Source of the DNA: Actinomycetes bacterium
GTDB taxonomy: Bacteria; Actinomycetota; Actinomycetes; Actinomycetales; Microbacteriaceae
Assembly: GCA_029779645.1 (NCBI GenBank)
Contig: JAKPAC010000042.1
Location: forward strand, 29,427 to 93,426
Reading direction: 5' to 3'
DNA length: 64,000 nt
In this document: positions 1 to 9,399 of the stretch, piece by piece
Position numbering within the stretch: the stretch's first letter is position 1
Layout: each line of letters starts with the position of its first letter
Notes under the pieces: generated by a model
Database searches by the model: none
The model's input: the letters and a program-made list of their open reading frames with translations, nothing else
What the model was told of the DNA's origin: nothing
Position numbers and translations under genes: made by a program

Positions 1-485
1 GCCATGCCAAGGCCGCGAGCCGCTTCGACTGGGACGGCGAGGACGCCTCGCGCCCGCTGACCGCCCGCGGCGCCCGCCAGGCGGCCGCGATCGCCGGGCC
101 GCTGCGCGCGTTCGGCGTCCGGCGGATCATCAGCAGCACCGCGGTGCGCTGCGTCACGACGGTCACCCCGCTCGCCGCGGCGCTCGGCCGCACGATCACG
201 CGGACGGACGCGATCAGCCAGGACGCGTGGGAGTCGGGCACGGCCGACGTGCGCGGCGTCGTCGGCGCCCGGGTGCGCGCAGGAAAGCCGGCGGTGCTGT
301 GCAGCCACGGGCCGGTGCTCCCCGACATCCTCACCGAGATCGCCCTCGCGACGGGCACGCTGCGCGGCTCGTACCTCGGCAGCGCCGCCGCGCTCGAGCC
401 CGCCTCATTCTCGGTCGCGCACCTGTCGGCGTCGAACCCGGGCTCGGGCATCATCACGATCGAGACGCACGCCGCGCCCGCCTGA
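1..485 (+). CDS. C-terminal part of a MutT1-like NUDIX/histidine phosphatase (5' end outside window)
   Basis: The open frame enters from the left edge (first whole codon at base 3) and stops at 483-485, giving 160 visible residues. It begins with HAKA, which fits the end of the RHAKA catalytic motif of SixA-type histidine phosphatases. It continues with PLTARG and a later CSHGPVLPDIL segment that supplies the second catalytic histidine. In actinobacteria this domain is usually fused behind a NUDIX domain (MutT1, which cleans 8-oxo-dGTP and diadenosine polyphosphates), and the SHxPVLP segment is typical of that fusion. The NUDIX half cannot be seen, so a stand-alone SixA-type protein is possible. 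It lies upstream of the pst operon on the same strand, with a regulatory gap between them. Confidence 0.75.
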   Translation, partial: HAKAASRFDWDGEDASRPLTARGARQAAAIAGPLRAFGVRRIISSTAVRCVTTVTPLAAALGRTITRTDAISQDAWESGTADVRGVVGARVRAGKPAVLCSHGPVLPDILTEIALATGTLRGSYLGSAAALEPASFSVAHLSASNPGSGIITIETHAAPA

Positions 486-577
486 GCCCCGCGAGGTCCC
501 GGGCCGCGTGGCGTCCGCCCGGCGCACACCGCGCCCGACACCGCCTCCCGGCGCAGCGCGCCGCGCTTTCCCCGGCT

Positions 578-599
578 GTTCACCTTCCGTTCACTCACG
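578..599 (+). promoter_or_regulatory. PHO box (PhoP-binding direct repeats) ahead of pstS
   Basis: Two adjacent 11-bp direct repeats, GTTCACCTTCC (578-588) and GTTCACTCACG (589-599), are followed by a degenerate third unit beginning TTCTGCACA. Actinobacterial PhoP binds tandem 11-bp units of the type GTTCAYY at phosphate-starvation promoters. The position, about 100 bases ahead of pstS, fits PhoR-PhoP control of the phosphate importer. A -10-like TCTTAGCGT follows near 627. The repeats are seen directly; the regulator is inferred. Confidence 0.75.
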
Positions 600-691
600 T
601 TCTGCACACTTGTCATGCGTCGCTCTTAGCGTCAGTGCGTGCCCGCACCAAGGGCCCAATCACCCCGACACTGACATCGAACGGATTCCCA

Positions 692-1795
692 GTGAACTTC
701 TCTCGCATCACCCGCGTTGCAGCCCTCGGCGCCGTCGCAGCACTTGCCCTCACCGCCTGCGCGGCCAACGAAGGCACCCCCGACACCACCGGCGCCCCCG
801 AGGGCCCCGCGACCTCGCTCACCGGCACGCTCGTCGGGGCCGGCGCCTCATCGCAGCAGGTCGCCATCCAGACCTGGACCGCAGGCTTCCAGCAGGCGAA
901 CCCCGACGTCACCGTCGACTACGACCCGGCCGGCTCGGGCACCGGCCGCGAGTCGTTCCAGCAGGGCGCGATCTCGTTCGCCGGCTCTGACCGCGCGTTC
1001 AAGCTCGACGAGATCACCGCGGGCGGCTTCGGCGCGTGCACCGAGGACTCGGGCATCATCGAGCTGCCCGCCTACATCTCGCCCATCGCGATCGTGTTCA
1101 ACCTCGACGGCGTCGAGTCGCTGAACATGGACGCCGCCACCATCGCGGGCGTCTTCGCCGGCACGATCACCAACTGGAACGACCCGGCGATCGCCGCGGC
1201 GAACCCGGGCGCGACGCTGCCCGACCTGGCGATCTCGCCCGTGCACCGCTCCGACAAGTCGGGCACCACCGGCAACTTCACCGACTACCTCGCGGCCGCG
1301 GCCGGCGACGTGTGGACCCACGGCTCGGTCGAGGAGTGGCCCGTCCAGTCGGGTGAGGCCGCGCAGGGCACCTCGGGCGTGGTCGCCGCCGTCAAGGGCG
1401 GCCAGGGCACGATCGGCTACGCCGACGCGTCGCAGGCCGGCACGCTCGGCACCGTCGCCGTCGGCGTCGGCGACGAGTTCGTGCCGTACTCGCCCGAGGC
1501 GGCCGCCGCGGTGGTCGACGCATCCCCGCTCGAGGCCGACCGCACCGCAGGCGACCTGGCCATCAAGATCGACCGCACCACCGAGGAGGCCGGCGTCTAC
1601 CCGATCATCCTCATCAGCTACCTCATCGGCTGCGAGAACTACGCAGACGAGGCCATCGCGCCGCTGGTGAAGGGCTTCTTCGAGTACGCCGTCAGCGCCG
1701 AGGGGCAGGATGCCGCGGCCGCCTCGGCCGGCAGCGCCCCGATCTCGTCGGGCCTGCGCACCAAGGCAGAGGCCGCGATCGCGCTGATCAAGTAG
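692..1795 (+). CDS. pstS: Phosphate ABC transporter, phosphate-binding lipoprotein PstS
   Basis: Captures inorganic phosphate outside the membrane and delivers it to PstCAB. The 367-residue product starts at GTG 692. That start gives a short basic N-terminus, a hydrophobic stretch and a lipobox ending LTAC with the lipidated cysteine at residue 23; the longer upstream frame would bury this signal. The PstS fold is visible as VGAGASSQQ near the mature start, the phosphate-contacting GSGTGRE segment, FAGSDR, and SDKSGTTGNF. It is first in pstS-pstC-pstA-pstB and sits behind a PHO box. No strong Shine-Dalgarno sequence precedes the GTG. The acidic, serine-poor linker after the lipid cysteine is usual for actinobacterial PstS. 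Confidence 0.95.
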   Translation: MNFSRITRVAALGAVAALALTACAANEGTPDTTGAPEGPATSLTGTLVGAGASSQQVAIQTWTAGFQQANPDVTVDYDPAGSGTGRESFQQGAISFAGSDRAFKLDEITAGGFGACTEDSGIIELPAYISPIAIVFNLDGVESLNMDAATIAGVFAGTITNWNDPAIAAANPGATLPDLAISPVHRSDKSGTTGNFTDYLAAAAGDVWTHGSVEEWPVQSGEAAQGTSGVVAAVKGGQGTIGYADASQAGTLGTVAVGVGDEFVPYSPEAAAAVVDASPLEADRTAGDLAIKIDRTTEEAGVYPIILISYLIGCENYADEAIAPLVKGFFEYAVSAEGQDAAAASAGSAPISSGLRTKAEAAIALIK

Positions 1796-1896
1796 CACCG
1801 CACCACCCGCTGGTCCCGGTCACGACGTCACGGCCGGGACCAGCACGGGGCACCACCCCACCGCACCGACACCCATCGATCTCGACAGGTTGACAC

Positions 1897-2877
1897 ATGA
1901 CCAGAAGCGCCACCCAGACCAAGGGCACAGGCACAGCTTCAGACCTGGCATCCCCCACCGGCGCCGCAAAACAGCGCCCCGGGGACCGCTGGTTCTCCGG
2001 CACGGCGCTGTTCGCCGGTTCGATGATTCTCGTGACCCTCGCCGCGGTCGCGATTTTCTTGATTGTGCAGAGCCTGCCGGGCCTGTCGGCCACGAGCGAG
2101 AACGCCTCCATCCTCAGCGGCAGCTTCTGGGACTACGTCGGGCCGCTCGTGTTCGGCACCGTGTGGTCGGCCGCCCTCGCCCTGCTGATCGCCGTCCCGA
2201 TCTCGATCGGCGTCGCGCTGTTCATCTCGCACTACGCGCCCCGCCGCCTCGCACAGGGCCTCGGCTACGTGGTCGACCTGCTCGCCGCCGTGCCCTCGGT
2301 CGTGTTCGGCCTGTGGGGCATCGGCGTGCTGGCCCCCGCCGCCCAGCCGCTGTACAGCTGGCTCGTCGACAACGCGAGCTGGTTTCCGCTGTTCTCCGGC
2401 CCGGTCTCGAGCACCGGCCGCACCATCTTCACCGCCGCCATCGTGCTCGCGGTGATGGTGATCCCGATCATCACCGCCATCTGCCGCGAGATCTTCCTGC
2501 AGACCCCGGTGCTGCACGAGGAGGCCGCGCTCGCGCTCGGCGCGACCCGCTGGGAGATGATCCGCATGGCGGTGCTCCCCTTCGGCCGCAGCGGCATCGT
2601 CTCGGCCGCCATGCTCGGCCTCGGGCGCGCGCTCGGCGAGACCATGGCGGTGGCCATGGTGCTCTCGGCCACCGGCGTCGTCACCTTCGATCTGCTCACC
2701 TCGACCAATCCGTCCACGATCGCCGCGAACATCGCGCTCGTGTTCCCCGAGGCGTACGGCAACAACATCAACGTCCTCATCGCGACCGGCCTGATCCTGT
2801 TCGTGGTCACGTTCGTGGTGAACGCGGTCGCCCGCTGGGTCGTGAACCGCCGCAAGGAATTCTCGGGGGCCAACTGA
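1897..2877 (+). CDS. pstC: Phosphate ABC transporter permease PstC
   Basis: Membrane permease that pairs with PstA to form the phosphate channel. The 326-residue product has a hydrophilic N-terminus of about 35 residues, then about six membrane spans. A cytoplasmic coupling loop (EEAALALGATRWEMIR, roughly residues 208-223) matches the EAA motif of binding-protein-dependent importers. ATG 1897 is used because its frame encodes the permease; an overlapping ORF starting seven bases earlier is out of frame and arginine-rich. The stop is separated from pstA by a single base, so the two permeases are likely translated together. Confidence 0.96.
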   Translation: MTRSATQTKGTGTASDLASPTGAAKQRPGDRWFSGTALFAGSMILVTLAAVAIFLIVQSLPGLSATSENASILSGSFWDYVGPLVFGTVWSAALALLIAVPISIGVALFISHYAPRRLAQGLGYVVDLLAAVPSVVFGLWGIGVLAPAAQPLYSWLVDNASWFPLFSGPVSSTGRTIFTAAIVLAVMVIPIITAICREIFLQTPVLHEEAALALGATRWEMIRMAVLPFGRSGIVSAAMLGLGRALGETMAVAMVLSATGVVTFDLLTSTNPSTIAANIALVFPEAYGNNINVLIATGLILFVVTFVVNAVARWVVNRRKEFSGAN

Positions 2878-2878
2878 C

Positions 2879-4012
2879 ATGACCATCACCGCACCCCACA
2901 CCCCCGACAGCGACGCGCAGCGCCCCGCCGTCGCCACCGACACCATCCGCCTCGAGCGCGCCACGCTGTCGCTGACCAGCGGACGCCTCGGCCGCTGGGT
3001 GCCCTGGGCGCTGCTCGGCGCCGCCGTCGGGCTGACGCTGCCCGTGTTCCTGATGCTCGCCGCTGCCGAGGCATCCGAGATGAACGTCGGCGGCTGGCTC
3101 GTGAGCGCCGCCGTCATCTACCTCGTGCTGATCTTCACGCTCTCGACCATCGTGGAGAGCCGCCGCAAGGCCGTCGACCGCCTCGTCACCGGACTCGTCG
3201 CCGGCGCGTTCCTGCTCGCGATGATCCCGCTCGTGTCGGTGGCCTGGACGGTCGTCAGCCTCGGCGTGGCGCGCATGGACGCCGACTTCTTCTCGATGTC
3301 GATGCGCAACGTCGTCGGCGAGGGCGGCGGCGCCCTGCACGCCATCGTGGGAACCCTGCTCGTGACCCTCGCGGCCGCCGTGATCTCGATCCCGATCGGC
3401 CTGTTCACCGCGATCTACCTGATCGAGTACGGTCGCGGCCGCCTCGCGCGCGGCATCACGTTCCTCGTCGACGTGATGACCGGCATCCCGTCGATCGTGG
3501 CGGGCCTGTTCGCCTACGCGCTGTTCGCGCTGTTCCTCGGCCCCGGCGTGCGCATGGGCATCATGGGCTCGATCGCGCTGGCCGTGCTGATGATCCCGGT
3601 CGTGGTGCGCTCGAGCGAAGAGATGCTGCGTCTCGTGCCGAACGAGCTGCGCGAGGCGTCGTACGCGCTGGGGGTGCCGAAGTGGCTCACCATCGTGAAG
3701 GTGGTGCTGCCCACCTCGATCGCCGGCATCACCACGGGCATCATGCTCTCCATCTCGCGCGTGATCGGCGAGACCGCCCCGCTGCTGATCACCGCCGGCT
3801 TCACCGCGAGCATGAACTACGACCTGTTCAACGGCCGCATGCAGACGCTGCCGGTGTTCACCTACAACCAGTACGTCAGCCAGGGCATCCCGGCCGAGGC
3901 CTACCTCGACCGGGCCTGGGCCTCGGCGCTGACGCTGATCATCATCGTGATGCTGCTCAACCTCGTGGCCCGCGTGATCGCGAAGGTCTTCGCGCCCAAG
4001 TCGTCGCGGTAG
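2879..4012 (+). CDS. pstA: Phosphate ABC transporter permease PstA
   Basis: Second permease subunit of the phosphate importer. The 377-residue product is longer than the usual roughly 280-300 because of an N-terminal extension of about 115 residues with two extra hydrophobic segments (around residues 40-60 and 75-95). The conserved PstA core follows, including the coupling loop LREASYALGVPKWLTIVKVV and the family segment VIGETAPLL. The start codon lies one base after the pstC stop. Such N-terminal extensions are common in actinobacterial PstA proteins. Confidence 0.96.
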   Translation: MTITAPHTPDSDAQRPAVATDTIRLERATLSLTSGRLGRWVPWALLGAAVGLTLPVFLMLAAAEASEMNVGGWLVSAAVIYLVLIFTLSTIVESRRKAVDRLVTGLVAGAFLLAMIPLVSVAWTVVSLGVARMDADFFSMSMRNVVGEGGGALHAIVGTLLVTLAAAVISIPIGLFTAIYLIEYGRGRLARGITFLVDVMTGIPSIVAGLFAYALFALFLGPGVRMGIMGSIALAVLMIPVVVRSSEEMLRLVPNELREASYALGVPKWLTIVKVVLPTSIAGITTGIMLSISRVIGETAPLLITAGFTASMNYDLFNGRMQTLPVFTYNQYVSQGIPAEAYLDRAWASALTLIIIVMLLNLVARVIAKVFAPKSSR

Positions 4013-4062
4013 CGGCATCCGCTCTGCTTTCTCCGAACTGAACCAAAGAACTCGAGGACACC

Positions 4063-4842
4063 GTGTCAAAGCGCATCGAAGTCAACGACCTGAACGTCTA
4101 CTACGGCAGCTTCCTGGCCGTCGAGGGCGTGAGCCTGCAGATCGACCCGCGGAGCGTGACCGCGTTCATCGGGCCGTCCGGCTGCGGCAAGTCGACCTTT
4201 CTGCGGACCCTCAACCGGATGCACGAGGTGATCCCGGGTGCGCGCGTCGAGGGCGAGGTGCTCCTCGACGGGCAGGACCTCTACGGCCCCGGCGTCGACC
4301 CGGTGCTCGTCCGCCGCCAGGTCGGCATGGTCTTCCAGCGTCCCAACCCCTTCCCCACCATGTCGATCCGCGAGAACGTGCTGGCGGGCGTGAAGCTCAA
4401 CAACCGGCGCATCTCGCGCGGCGACGGCGACGACCTGGTCGAGTCGTCGCTGCAGGGCGCGAACCTGTGGAACGAGGTCAAGGATCGCCTCGACCGGCCC
4501 GGCTCGGGGCTCTCGGGCGGGCAGCAGCAGCGCCTGTGCATCGCGCGCGCCATCGCCGTGTCGCCGCAGGTGCTCCTGATGGACGAGCCCTGCTCGGCCC
4601 TCGACCCGATCTCGACCTACGCGATCGAGGAGCTGATCGGCGAGCTGAAGAAGAACTACACGATCGTGATCGTCACGCACAACATGCAGCAGGCCTCGCG
4701 GGTGAGCGACAAGACGGCGTTCTTCAACATCGCGGGCACCGGCAAGCCGGGCAAGCTCATCGAGTACAACGACACCGCCACGATCTTCACCCAGCCCGCC
4801 GTGCAGGCGACCGAGGACTACGTGTCGGGCCGATTCGGCTAG
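4063..4842 (+). CDS. pstB: Phosphate ABC transporter ATPase PstB
   Basis: Cytoplasmic ATPase that powers phosphate import. The 259-residue protein is of standard length and starts at GTG 4063, with a GAGGA ribosome site at 4053-4057. It shows Walker A (GPSGCGKST, about residue 38), Q-loop, signature LSGGQQQRL (about 147), Walker B (VLLMDEP) and the H-loop (VTHNMQQ). The PstB-typical [13 protein letters not shown] segment is also present. It is the last gene of pstSCAB. phoU, often next, is not in this cluster; a minus-strand gene follows convergently. Confidence 0.97.
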   Translation: MSKRIEVNDLNVYYGSFLAVEGVSLQIDPRSVTAFIGPSGCGKSTFLRTLNRMHEVIPGARVEGEVLLDGQDLYGPGVDPVLVRRQVGMVFQRPNPFPTMSIRENVLAGVKLNNRRISRGDGDDLVESSLQGANLWNEVKDRLDRPGSGLSGGQQQRLCIARAIAVSPQVLLMDEPCSALDPISTYAIEELIGELKKNYTIVIVTHNMQQASRVSDKTAFFNIAGTGKPGKLIEYNDTATIFTQPAVQATEDYVSGRFG

Positions 4843-4909
4843 CGGGATCGCCATGGGGTCGGGGTCGCCCTGACGGCGGGGCGGGGCGCATCGGCGCTCG
4901 GCCCCCGTG

Positions 4910-5863
4910 TCAGTCCCGCGGGCTTCGAAGGTACGCGTGCAGCTCGCTGGTGAGCGCGACGTCGATCTCGAGCTCGCGACCGTCGATCGCCGTGAGCGGG
5001 ACGACGCCGCGAATGCTCGACACCAGCCATGCGGCGTCCGCGCGCGCGAGCGATGCGACGCGGATGCCTCGGGTCGCCGTGCGCCTCCCGGTGCGCTCGA
5101 GGTGGCCGAACAGGCTCTGCTGCGTCGTGCCCTGCAGCACGCCGGCGGTGGGGGCCGGGGTCACGTGCTCGCCGCCGATGCGCACGATGAGCGAGGAGGT
5201 CGCGCCCTCCAGGACCAGCCCGTCGCTGGTCACGAAGATCGCCTCGTCGGCGCCCCGCCGCCGCGCCTCGCGCAGCGCCGCCATGTTCACGGCGTACGAG
5301 AGCGTCTTGGCGCCGATGAGCAGCCAGGGCGCCCTCCCGGCGGCGGCGCTGTCGAACCCGCGGTCGAGGGTCACGGCGCGCACGCCGCGCGCGCGGACCG
5401 CGCTCGAGTCGGCGGCGCGCGTGGCGACAAGCCAGGCGGGTCGCCCGGGGTCGCGCTCGAGCACGAGCCGAAGCCCGAACTCGCCCTGCGCCGGCAGGTG
5501 CGCGAGCGCCACCGCGACGGCCTCCTCCCACTGGGCGAGGTGCGGCGCCGGAAGCTCGCAGCGCCGCGCCGAGAAGGCGAGCCGCTCGAGGTGCGCCCGC
5601 AGCTCCTGGGCGTGCCCGTCGACCACGCTGATCGACTCGAACACCCCATCGCCGCGCTGCTCGGCGAGCTCGCCGACGCGCAGCGCGACGGCGTCGAGGC
5701 CGACCGGGGTCAGCGTGGCTCGCAGCTGCGCGCCGCCGACGAGCGCAGCGGCAGGGAGCGCCGCGATCCGAAGCGCGAAGCCCGGCCCCGCGGCTGCGGG
5801 CGGAGGGGAGGCAGGCCCGCGCGCGGGAAGGTCGGCGGGCGCTGCGGCCGAGAGCGGAGTCAT
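4910..5863 (-). CDS. pabC: Aminotransferase class IV, probable 4-amino-4-deoxychorismate lyase
   Basis: Likely converts 4-amino-4-deoxychorismate to p-aminobenzoate and pyruvate for folate synthesis. The fold-type IV PLP enzyme is recognised by GAKTLSYAVNMAALREA, where the lysine is the cofactor anchor. Further marks are DEAIFVTSDGLVLEGATSS and the phosphate-binding GTTQQSLF region. The product is 317 residues from ATG 5863; a TTG at 5890 would add nine residues. The N-terminal 30 residues are alanine/proline rich. Branched-chain or D-amino-acid aminotransferase activity cannot be excluded from sequence. The lyase call rests on overall similarity and on the frequent actinobacterial occurrence of a lone pabC. 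Confidence 0.75.
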   Translation of the reverse strand: MTPLSAAAPADLPARGPASPPPAAAGPGFALRIAALPAAALVGGAQLRATLTPVGLDAVALRVGELAEQRGDGVFESISVVDGHAQELRAHLERLAFSARRCELPAPHLAQWEEAVAVALAHLPAQGEFGLRLVLERDPGRPAWLVATRAADSSAVRARGVRAVTLDRGFDSAAAGRAPWLLIGAKTLSYAVNMAALREARRRGADEAIFVTSDGLVLEGATSSLIVRIGGEHVTPAPTAGVLQGTTQQSLFGHLERTGRRTATRGIRVASLARADAAWLVSSIRGVVPLTAIDGRELEIDVALTSELHAYLRSPRD

Positions 5864-6025
5864 GCTCGAAAGCGTAGCGCCGGGCCGCAAAACGCCTCTC
5901 GGCGCGAGGCCGCTCGGAGCGGCGAATATTGGAGCCCGGGGTTATGCGGCCCGGCTCGACAAGTGTAGCCGACAGCGAGCGGGGCGGGCTCGCACGGGGG
6001 TCGGCGAGCGCGACGCGGGCCGGGC

Positions 6026-6655
6026 TCAGTCGAGCGCGTCGAGGCGCCAGAGCCGTGCGGCGGCGGCGAGGTCGGCCGCGTACCCGGCGAGGCGCTCGGC
6101 GCGGCGGGTGAGCTCGGAGGCACGCTCGGGCTCGGTCGGCTCGTAGTCATCGGCGACGTGCGTGGCGCCGGCGGCCTGCACCCGGCAGAAGGCGGCGGCA
6201 CGCTCGAGCGCGACGGCGAGGTCGCCCTCGAAGACGCCGCGCAGGATCGCGTCGGCGAGCGTGACGAGCTCGTCCGGACCGGCGGGCGTGCTCGCCCCCG
6301 CGACGACCGCGTCGGCCGACTCGAGCTCGACGCTGCCACGCTGAAAGAGCAGGCTCGCCGTGTGCGGGTCGCCGTGGATCATGAGCTGCAGCAGATAGAT
6401 GCGCCACAGCGCCCCGGGCAGCGTGCGCGCCGGCGAGTGCGACCACAGCTCGGCGAGCGTGTCGATGCCGTGCTCGTCGGTGAAGGTGACGAGCCGCGCG
6501 ACGACGTCCGATGAGGGCTCGGCGCGGACGCGGGCGATCAGCGCGTTCGCGGTGCTGTGTGCCACGCGCGCCAGGCCCGCCGGGTCGTCGGCGGCGACCA
6601 GCGTGTCGAACGTCGATGCGGGGCGGCGCACGGGGCGGTGAAACGGTGCAGTCAT
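6026..6655 (-). CDS. Conserved hypothetical protein, 209 aa, probably Microbacteriaceae-specific
   Basis: A soluble, mostly helical protein without membrane spans or a signal peptide. It is notable for LPGALWRIYLLQLMIHGDP in the first half and AILRGVFEGDLAVALERAA in the second, followed by an alanine/arginine-rich tail. I recall similar Microbacteriaceae proteins carrying misleading RNA-polymerase-beta labels, but no RNA polymerase signature is visible, so no function is assigned. It reads as a real gene: the minus frame has normal residue composition while overlapping plus frames are arginine-rich shadows. Its neighbours are pabC downstream and the UV glycosylase upstream, all on the minus strand but separated by gaps of 58-162 bases. 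Confidence 0.7.
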   Translation of the reverse strand: MTAPFHRPVRRPASTFDTLVAADDPAGLARVAHSTANALIARVRAEPSSDVVARLVTFTDEHGIDTLAELWSHSPARTLPGALWRIYLLQLMIHGDPHTASLLFQRGSVELESADAVVAGASTPAGPDELVTLADAILRGVFEGDLAVALERAAAFCRVQAAGATHVADDYEPTEPERASELTRRAERLAGYAADLAAAARLWRLDALD

Positions 6656-6713
6656 CGAATCAAGGCTAACGCGCGCGCCGGCGCCGCGCGACGCGTCTCC
6701 GCGCGCCCCCGGC

Positions 6714-7142
6714 TCAGGGACGCTCCCAGTCCTCGACGGGCCCCGGCACCACGAAGAACAGCGGGTGCGGGGTGGGCATGGCGCGCCGCCATCGCGCCGC
6801 GTCGTCAGGGCTTCGCGCCGCCAGCTTGCCGCCGAGGTGCGTCCACTCGAACTCGAGCTGCCCTCGGGTCACCGGCATCGCCGGGGCGCCGGCATCCGCC
6901 ACCAGGATTCTGCTCGCGTCGAAGCGGTAGCCGCGTTCTCCGGCCTCGTGCTGGATGCCCCGCAGGTAGGCGCCGACCGCGGCCAGCGGCTCGGGGGCGT
7001 CGCGAAACCGCCGCAGCTGGGGATGGTGCCGGTAGCCCTTCGTCCGCCCGGCGAGGACGGCCTGGGCCAGGAGCGCCTCGCGCCAGGCGGCGGTCAGTCC
7101 CGCCCGGTCGAGGTGGGCGGGGTGCAGCGACCACAGCCTCAC
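6714..7142 (-). CDS. Pyrimidine dimer DNA glycosylase family protein (T4 endonuclease V-like)
   Basis: Predicted to excise UV photoproducts by combined glycosylase/AP-lyase action. The 142-residue product is the size of the family. It opens MRLWSLHPAHLDR and continues WREALLAQAVLAGRTKGYRHHP, which matches the bacterial PF03013 group; the glutamate of WREAL is the likely catalytic acid. The start is GTG 7142, whose bases overlap the TGA of the upstream MmpL gene (GTGA), implying translational coupling. A longer in-frame reading into the MmpL gene is a shadow. Coupling a photoproduct glycosylase to an exporter is odd and may be accidental packing. Confidence 0.8.
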   Translation of the reverse strand: MRLWSLHPAHLDRAGLTAAWREALLAQAVLAGRTKGYRHHPQLRRFRDAPEPLAAVGAYLRGIQHEAGERGYRFDASRILVADAGAPAMPVTRGQLEFEWTHLGGKLAARSPDDAARWRRAMPTPHPLFFVVPGPVEDWERP

Positions 7143-9391
7143 GTGGCGTCTGACACGGCGTCGCGCTGTCTCGAGAGCTTCGACGGCCACCAGATCGCCC
7201 GGCCGACGTCGTACGTCAGGGCGGGCACGAGCAGCGTGCGCACGACGAAGGTGTCGAGCAGCACCCCGAACGCGACGATGAACGCCAGCTGCACGAGGAA
7301 GAGGATCGGCAGCACCGCGAGCGCGGCGAAGGTCGCGGCCAGCACGAGGCCGGCCGAGGTGATCACCCCGCCGGTGATGGCGAGGCCGCGCAGCACGCCC
7401 TCGCGGGTGCCGTGCCGCAGCGACTCCTCGCGCACCCGGGTCATGAGGAAGATGTTGTAGTCGATGCCGAGCGCCACCAGGAAGACGAAGCCGAACAGGG
7501 GCACGGCCGGATCGGCGCCGGGGAAGCGGAAGATCCCGTTGAACACGAGCGCAGAGACGCCCATCGCCGTGCCGAACGAGAGCACGGTGGTCAAGATGAG
7601 CAGCACCGGCGCGACGATCGATCGCAGCAGCAGCATCAGGATGAGCGTGATCACCGCGAGCACGACCGGGATGATCAGGTTGCGGTCGTGGATCGACGCG
7701 TCGTTCGTGTCGATCGCGGTCGCGGTCACCCCGCCGACGAGCGCGCTCGGAGCATCCTGCGCGAACGTCGCCCGCAGCTCGCGCACGGTCGCGGCCGCGG
7801 CATCCGAATCGGCCGCGGCGCCGAGGGTCGCCTGCAGGAGCACCTGTCCCTCGACCACCTTCGGAAGGGCCGCCGGGGTGCCCGGGGGGCCCGCCGCGCC
7901 GATGCCCTCCGCAGTGACCGGGGCGGTGCCGCTCGGCGAATCCGAGGAGGCGACCGCCACGGCGTCGACGCCGTCGTTCGCGAGCAGCGCCGACACCGCG
8001 GCATCCATCTCGCCCTGCTCGACGACGATCAGCGCTGGGCTTCCCGACCCGCCCGGGAAGTGCTCGCCGAGCGCGACCTGGCCGTCGCGGGCTTCGGAGT
8101 GCCCGAGCACGAGGTCGGACTGCGGCACGCCGCCGGCGTTGAGCTGCGTCACCCCGAGCGCGCCGGCCAGCAGCACCACCGTCGTGGCGATCCAGATCAG
8201 GCGCGGGCGACGCTGCACGCCCCGGGCCACCTTGGGCCACACGCCGGTGCGCGGCATGCCGTGCTCGGCCGAGACCGCCTCGGGCTCGTAGCTGGGCCGC
8301 CGCGGCCAGAACGCGGCGCGGCCGAAGGCGAACAGGATCGACGGGAGCAGGGTGAACGCCGAGAGCATCGCGAAGACGATGCCGATGGATGCCACGGGCC
8401 CCAGCGTGCTGTTGGACTTCAGCTCGCTGAGCATCAGGCACAGCAGCCCCGCGATCACGGTGCCGCCGGAGGCGAGGATCGGCTCGAACGCCCCCTTGAA
8501 CGCGGCGACGGTGGCCCCCCACCTGTCGTCGTGCACGCGCAGGGCCTCCCGATACCGCGAGACGTAGAGCAGCGAGTAGTCAGTGGCGGCGCCGATCACG
8601 AGGATGAACAGGATTCCCTGCGTCTGCCCGCTCAGCAGCAGCACGCCCCACTTGGCCAGCCACCACACGGTCAGCAGCGCCGCGCACAGCGCGAACAGGC
8701 TCGTCGCGAGCACCGCGACCGGCAGCAGGAGCGAGCGGTACACGAGGATCAGGATGACGAGCACCGCCAGCAGCGCCACGCCGAGCAGCAGCCCGTCGAT
8801 GCCGGTGAACGCGTCGAGCAGGTCGGCCGTGAATCCCGCGGGGCCGGTGACGAACACCTCGATGCCGCTCGGAACAGCCGCGCGCAGGGCGTCGCTGAAC
8901 TCCGACACGACCGCGCCGACGTCGGCGCTGCTCGCGATCGGCACGAACGCCTGGGCCGCGAGCCCGTCCTCGGAGGGGATGATCGGCGACATCTCGCCGC
9001 CCACCCCCGCGGTGTCGCCCGCGCTCGCGAGGGCCTCGCGCAGCTGCCCGAGCTCGGCTTGACCGAGCGGCGCGTCGCTGACGAAGACCGCGATCGCGGG
9101 GATGGCGTCGGAGTCGCTGAACTCGCCGAGCATGGCCTGCACCTTGGTGGCGTCCGCCGACGAGGGCAGGTAGCTGGTCGCGTCGTTGGAGGACACCTCG
9201 TCGACCTTGCCGAAGTACGGCCCGCCGATGCCCGCCGCCGCGAACCACACCAGGATCAGCACGGTGGGGAGGAGCACGCGCAGCCATCGCGGCGGCGAGC
9301 CCCGACGCGGTGCCGGCGCGGCCGCGGGCCGCCTCGTATCGGGGTCCGTGTCGGCGGTCGAACCCCGTGCGCTGCTTCGAGCCATGCCCAC
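7139..9391 (-). CDS. MMPL/RND-family membrane transporter
   Basis: A 750-residue inner-membrane transporter of the MmpL type, presumably exporting lipids or hydrophobic compounds by proton antiport. It has two homologous halves, each with one span, a large external loop and a cluster of five spans. The conserved proton-relay segments are visible twice as GAATDYSLLYVSRYRE in the first half and ALGIDYNIFLMTRVREE in the second. The first 40 residues are a charged cytoplasmic tail. It is divergent from a MarR regulator across an 84-base gap, so control by that regulator is likely. Its stop overlaps the start of the next gene. Confidence 0.92.
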   Translation of the reverse strand: MGMARSSARGSTADTDPDTRRPAAAPAPRRGSPPRWLRVLLPTVLILVWFAAAGIGGPYFGKVDEVSSNDATSYLPSSADATKVQAMLGEFSDSDAIPAIAVFVSDAPLGQAELGQLREALASAGDTAGVGGEMSPIIPSEDGLAAQAFVPIASSADVGAVVSEFSDALRAAVPSGIEVFVTGPAGFTADLLDAFTGIDGLLLGVALLAVLVILILVYRSLLLPVAVLATSLFALCAALLTVWWLAKWGVLLLSGQTQGILFILVIGAATDYSLLYVSRYREALRVHDDRWGATVAAFKGAFEPILASGGTVIAGLLCLMLSELKSNSTLGPVASIGIVFAMLSAFTLLPSILFAFGRAAFWPRRPSYEPEAVSAEHGMPRTGVWPKVARGVQRRPRLIWIATTVVLLAGALGVTQLNAGGVPQSDLVLGHSEARDGQVALGEHFPGGSGSPALIVVEQGEMDAAVSALLANDGVDAVAVASSDSPSGTAPVTAEGIGAAGPPGTPAALPKVVEGQVLLQATLGAAADSDAAAATVRELRATFAQDAPSALVGGVTATAIDTNDASIHDRNLIIPVVLAVITLILMLLLRSIVAPVLLILTTVLSFGTAMGVSALVFNGIFRFPGADPAVPLFGFVFLVALGIDYNIFLMTRVREESLRHGTREGVLRGLAITGGVITSAGLVLAATFAALAVLPILFLVQLAFIVAFGVLLDTFVVRTLLVPALTYDVGRAIWWPSKLSRQRDAVSDAT

Positions 9392-9399
9392 TCCATCGT

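Noticed and set aside
1890..2882. 330-codon plus frame almost identical in extent to pstC
   Set aside because: Out of frame with the permease and arginine/histidine rich; the 1897 frame encodes PstC.
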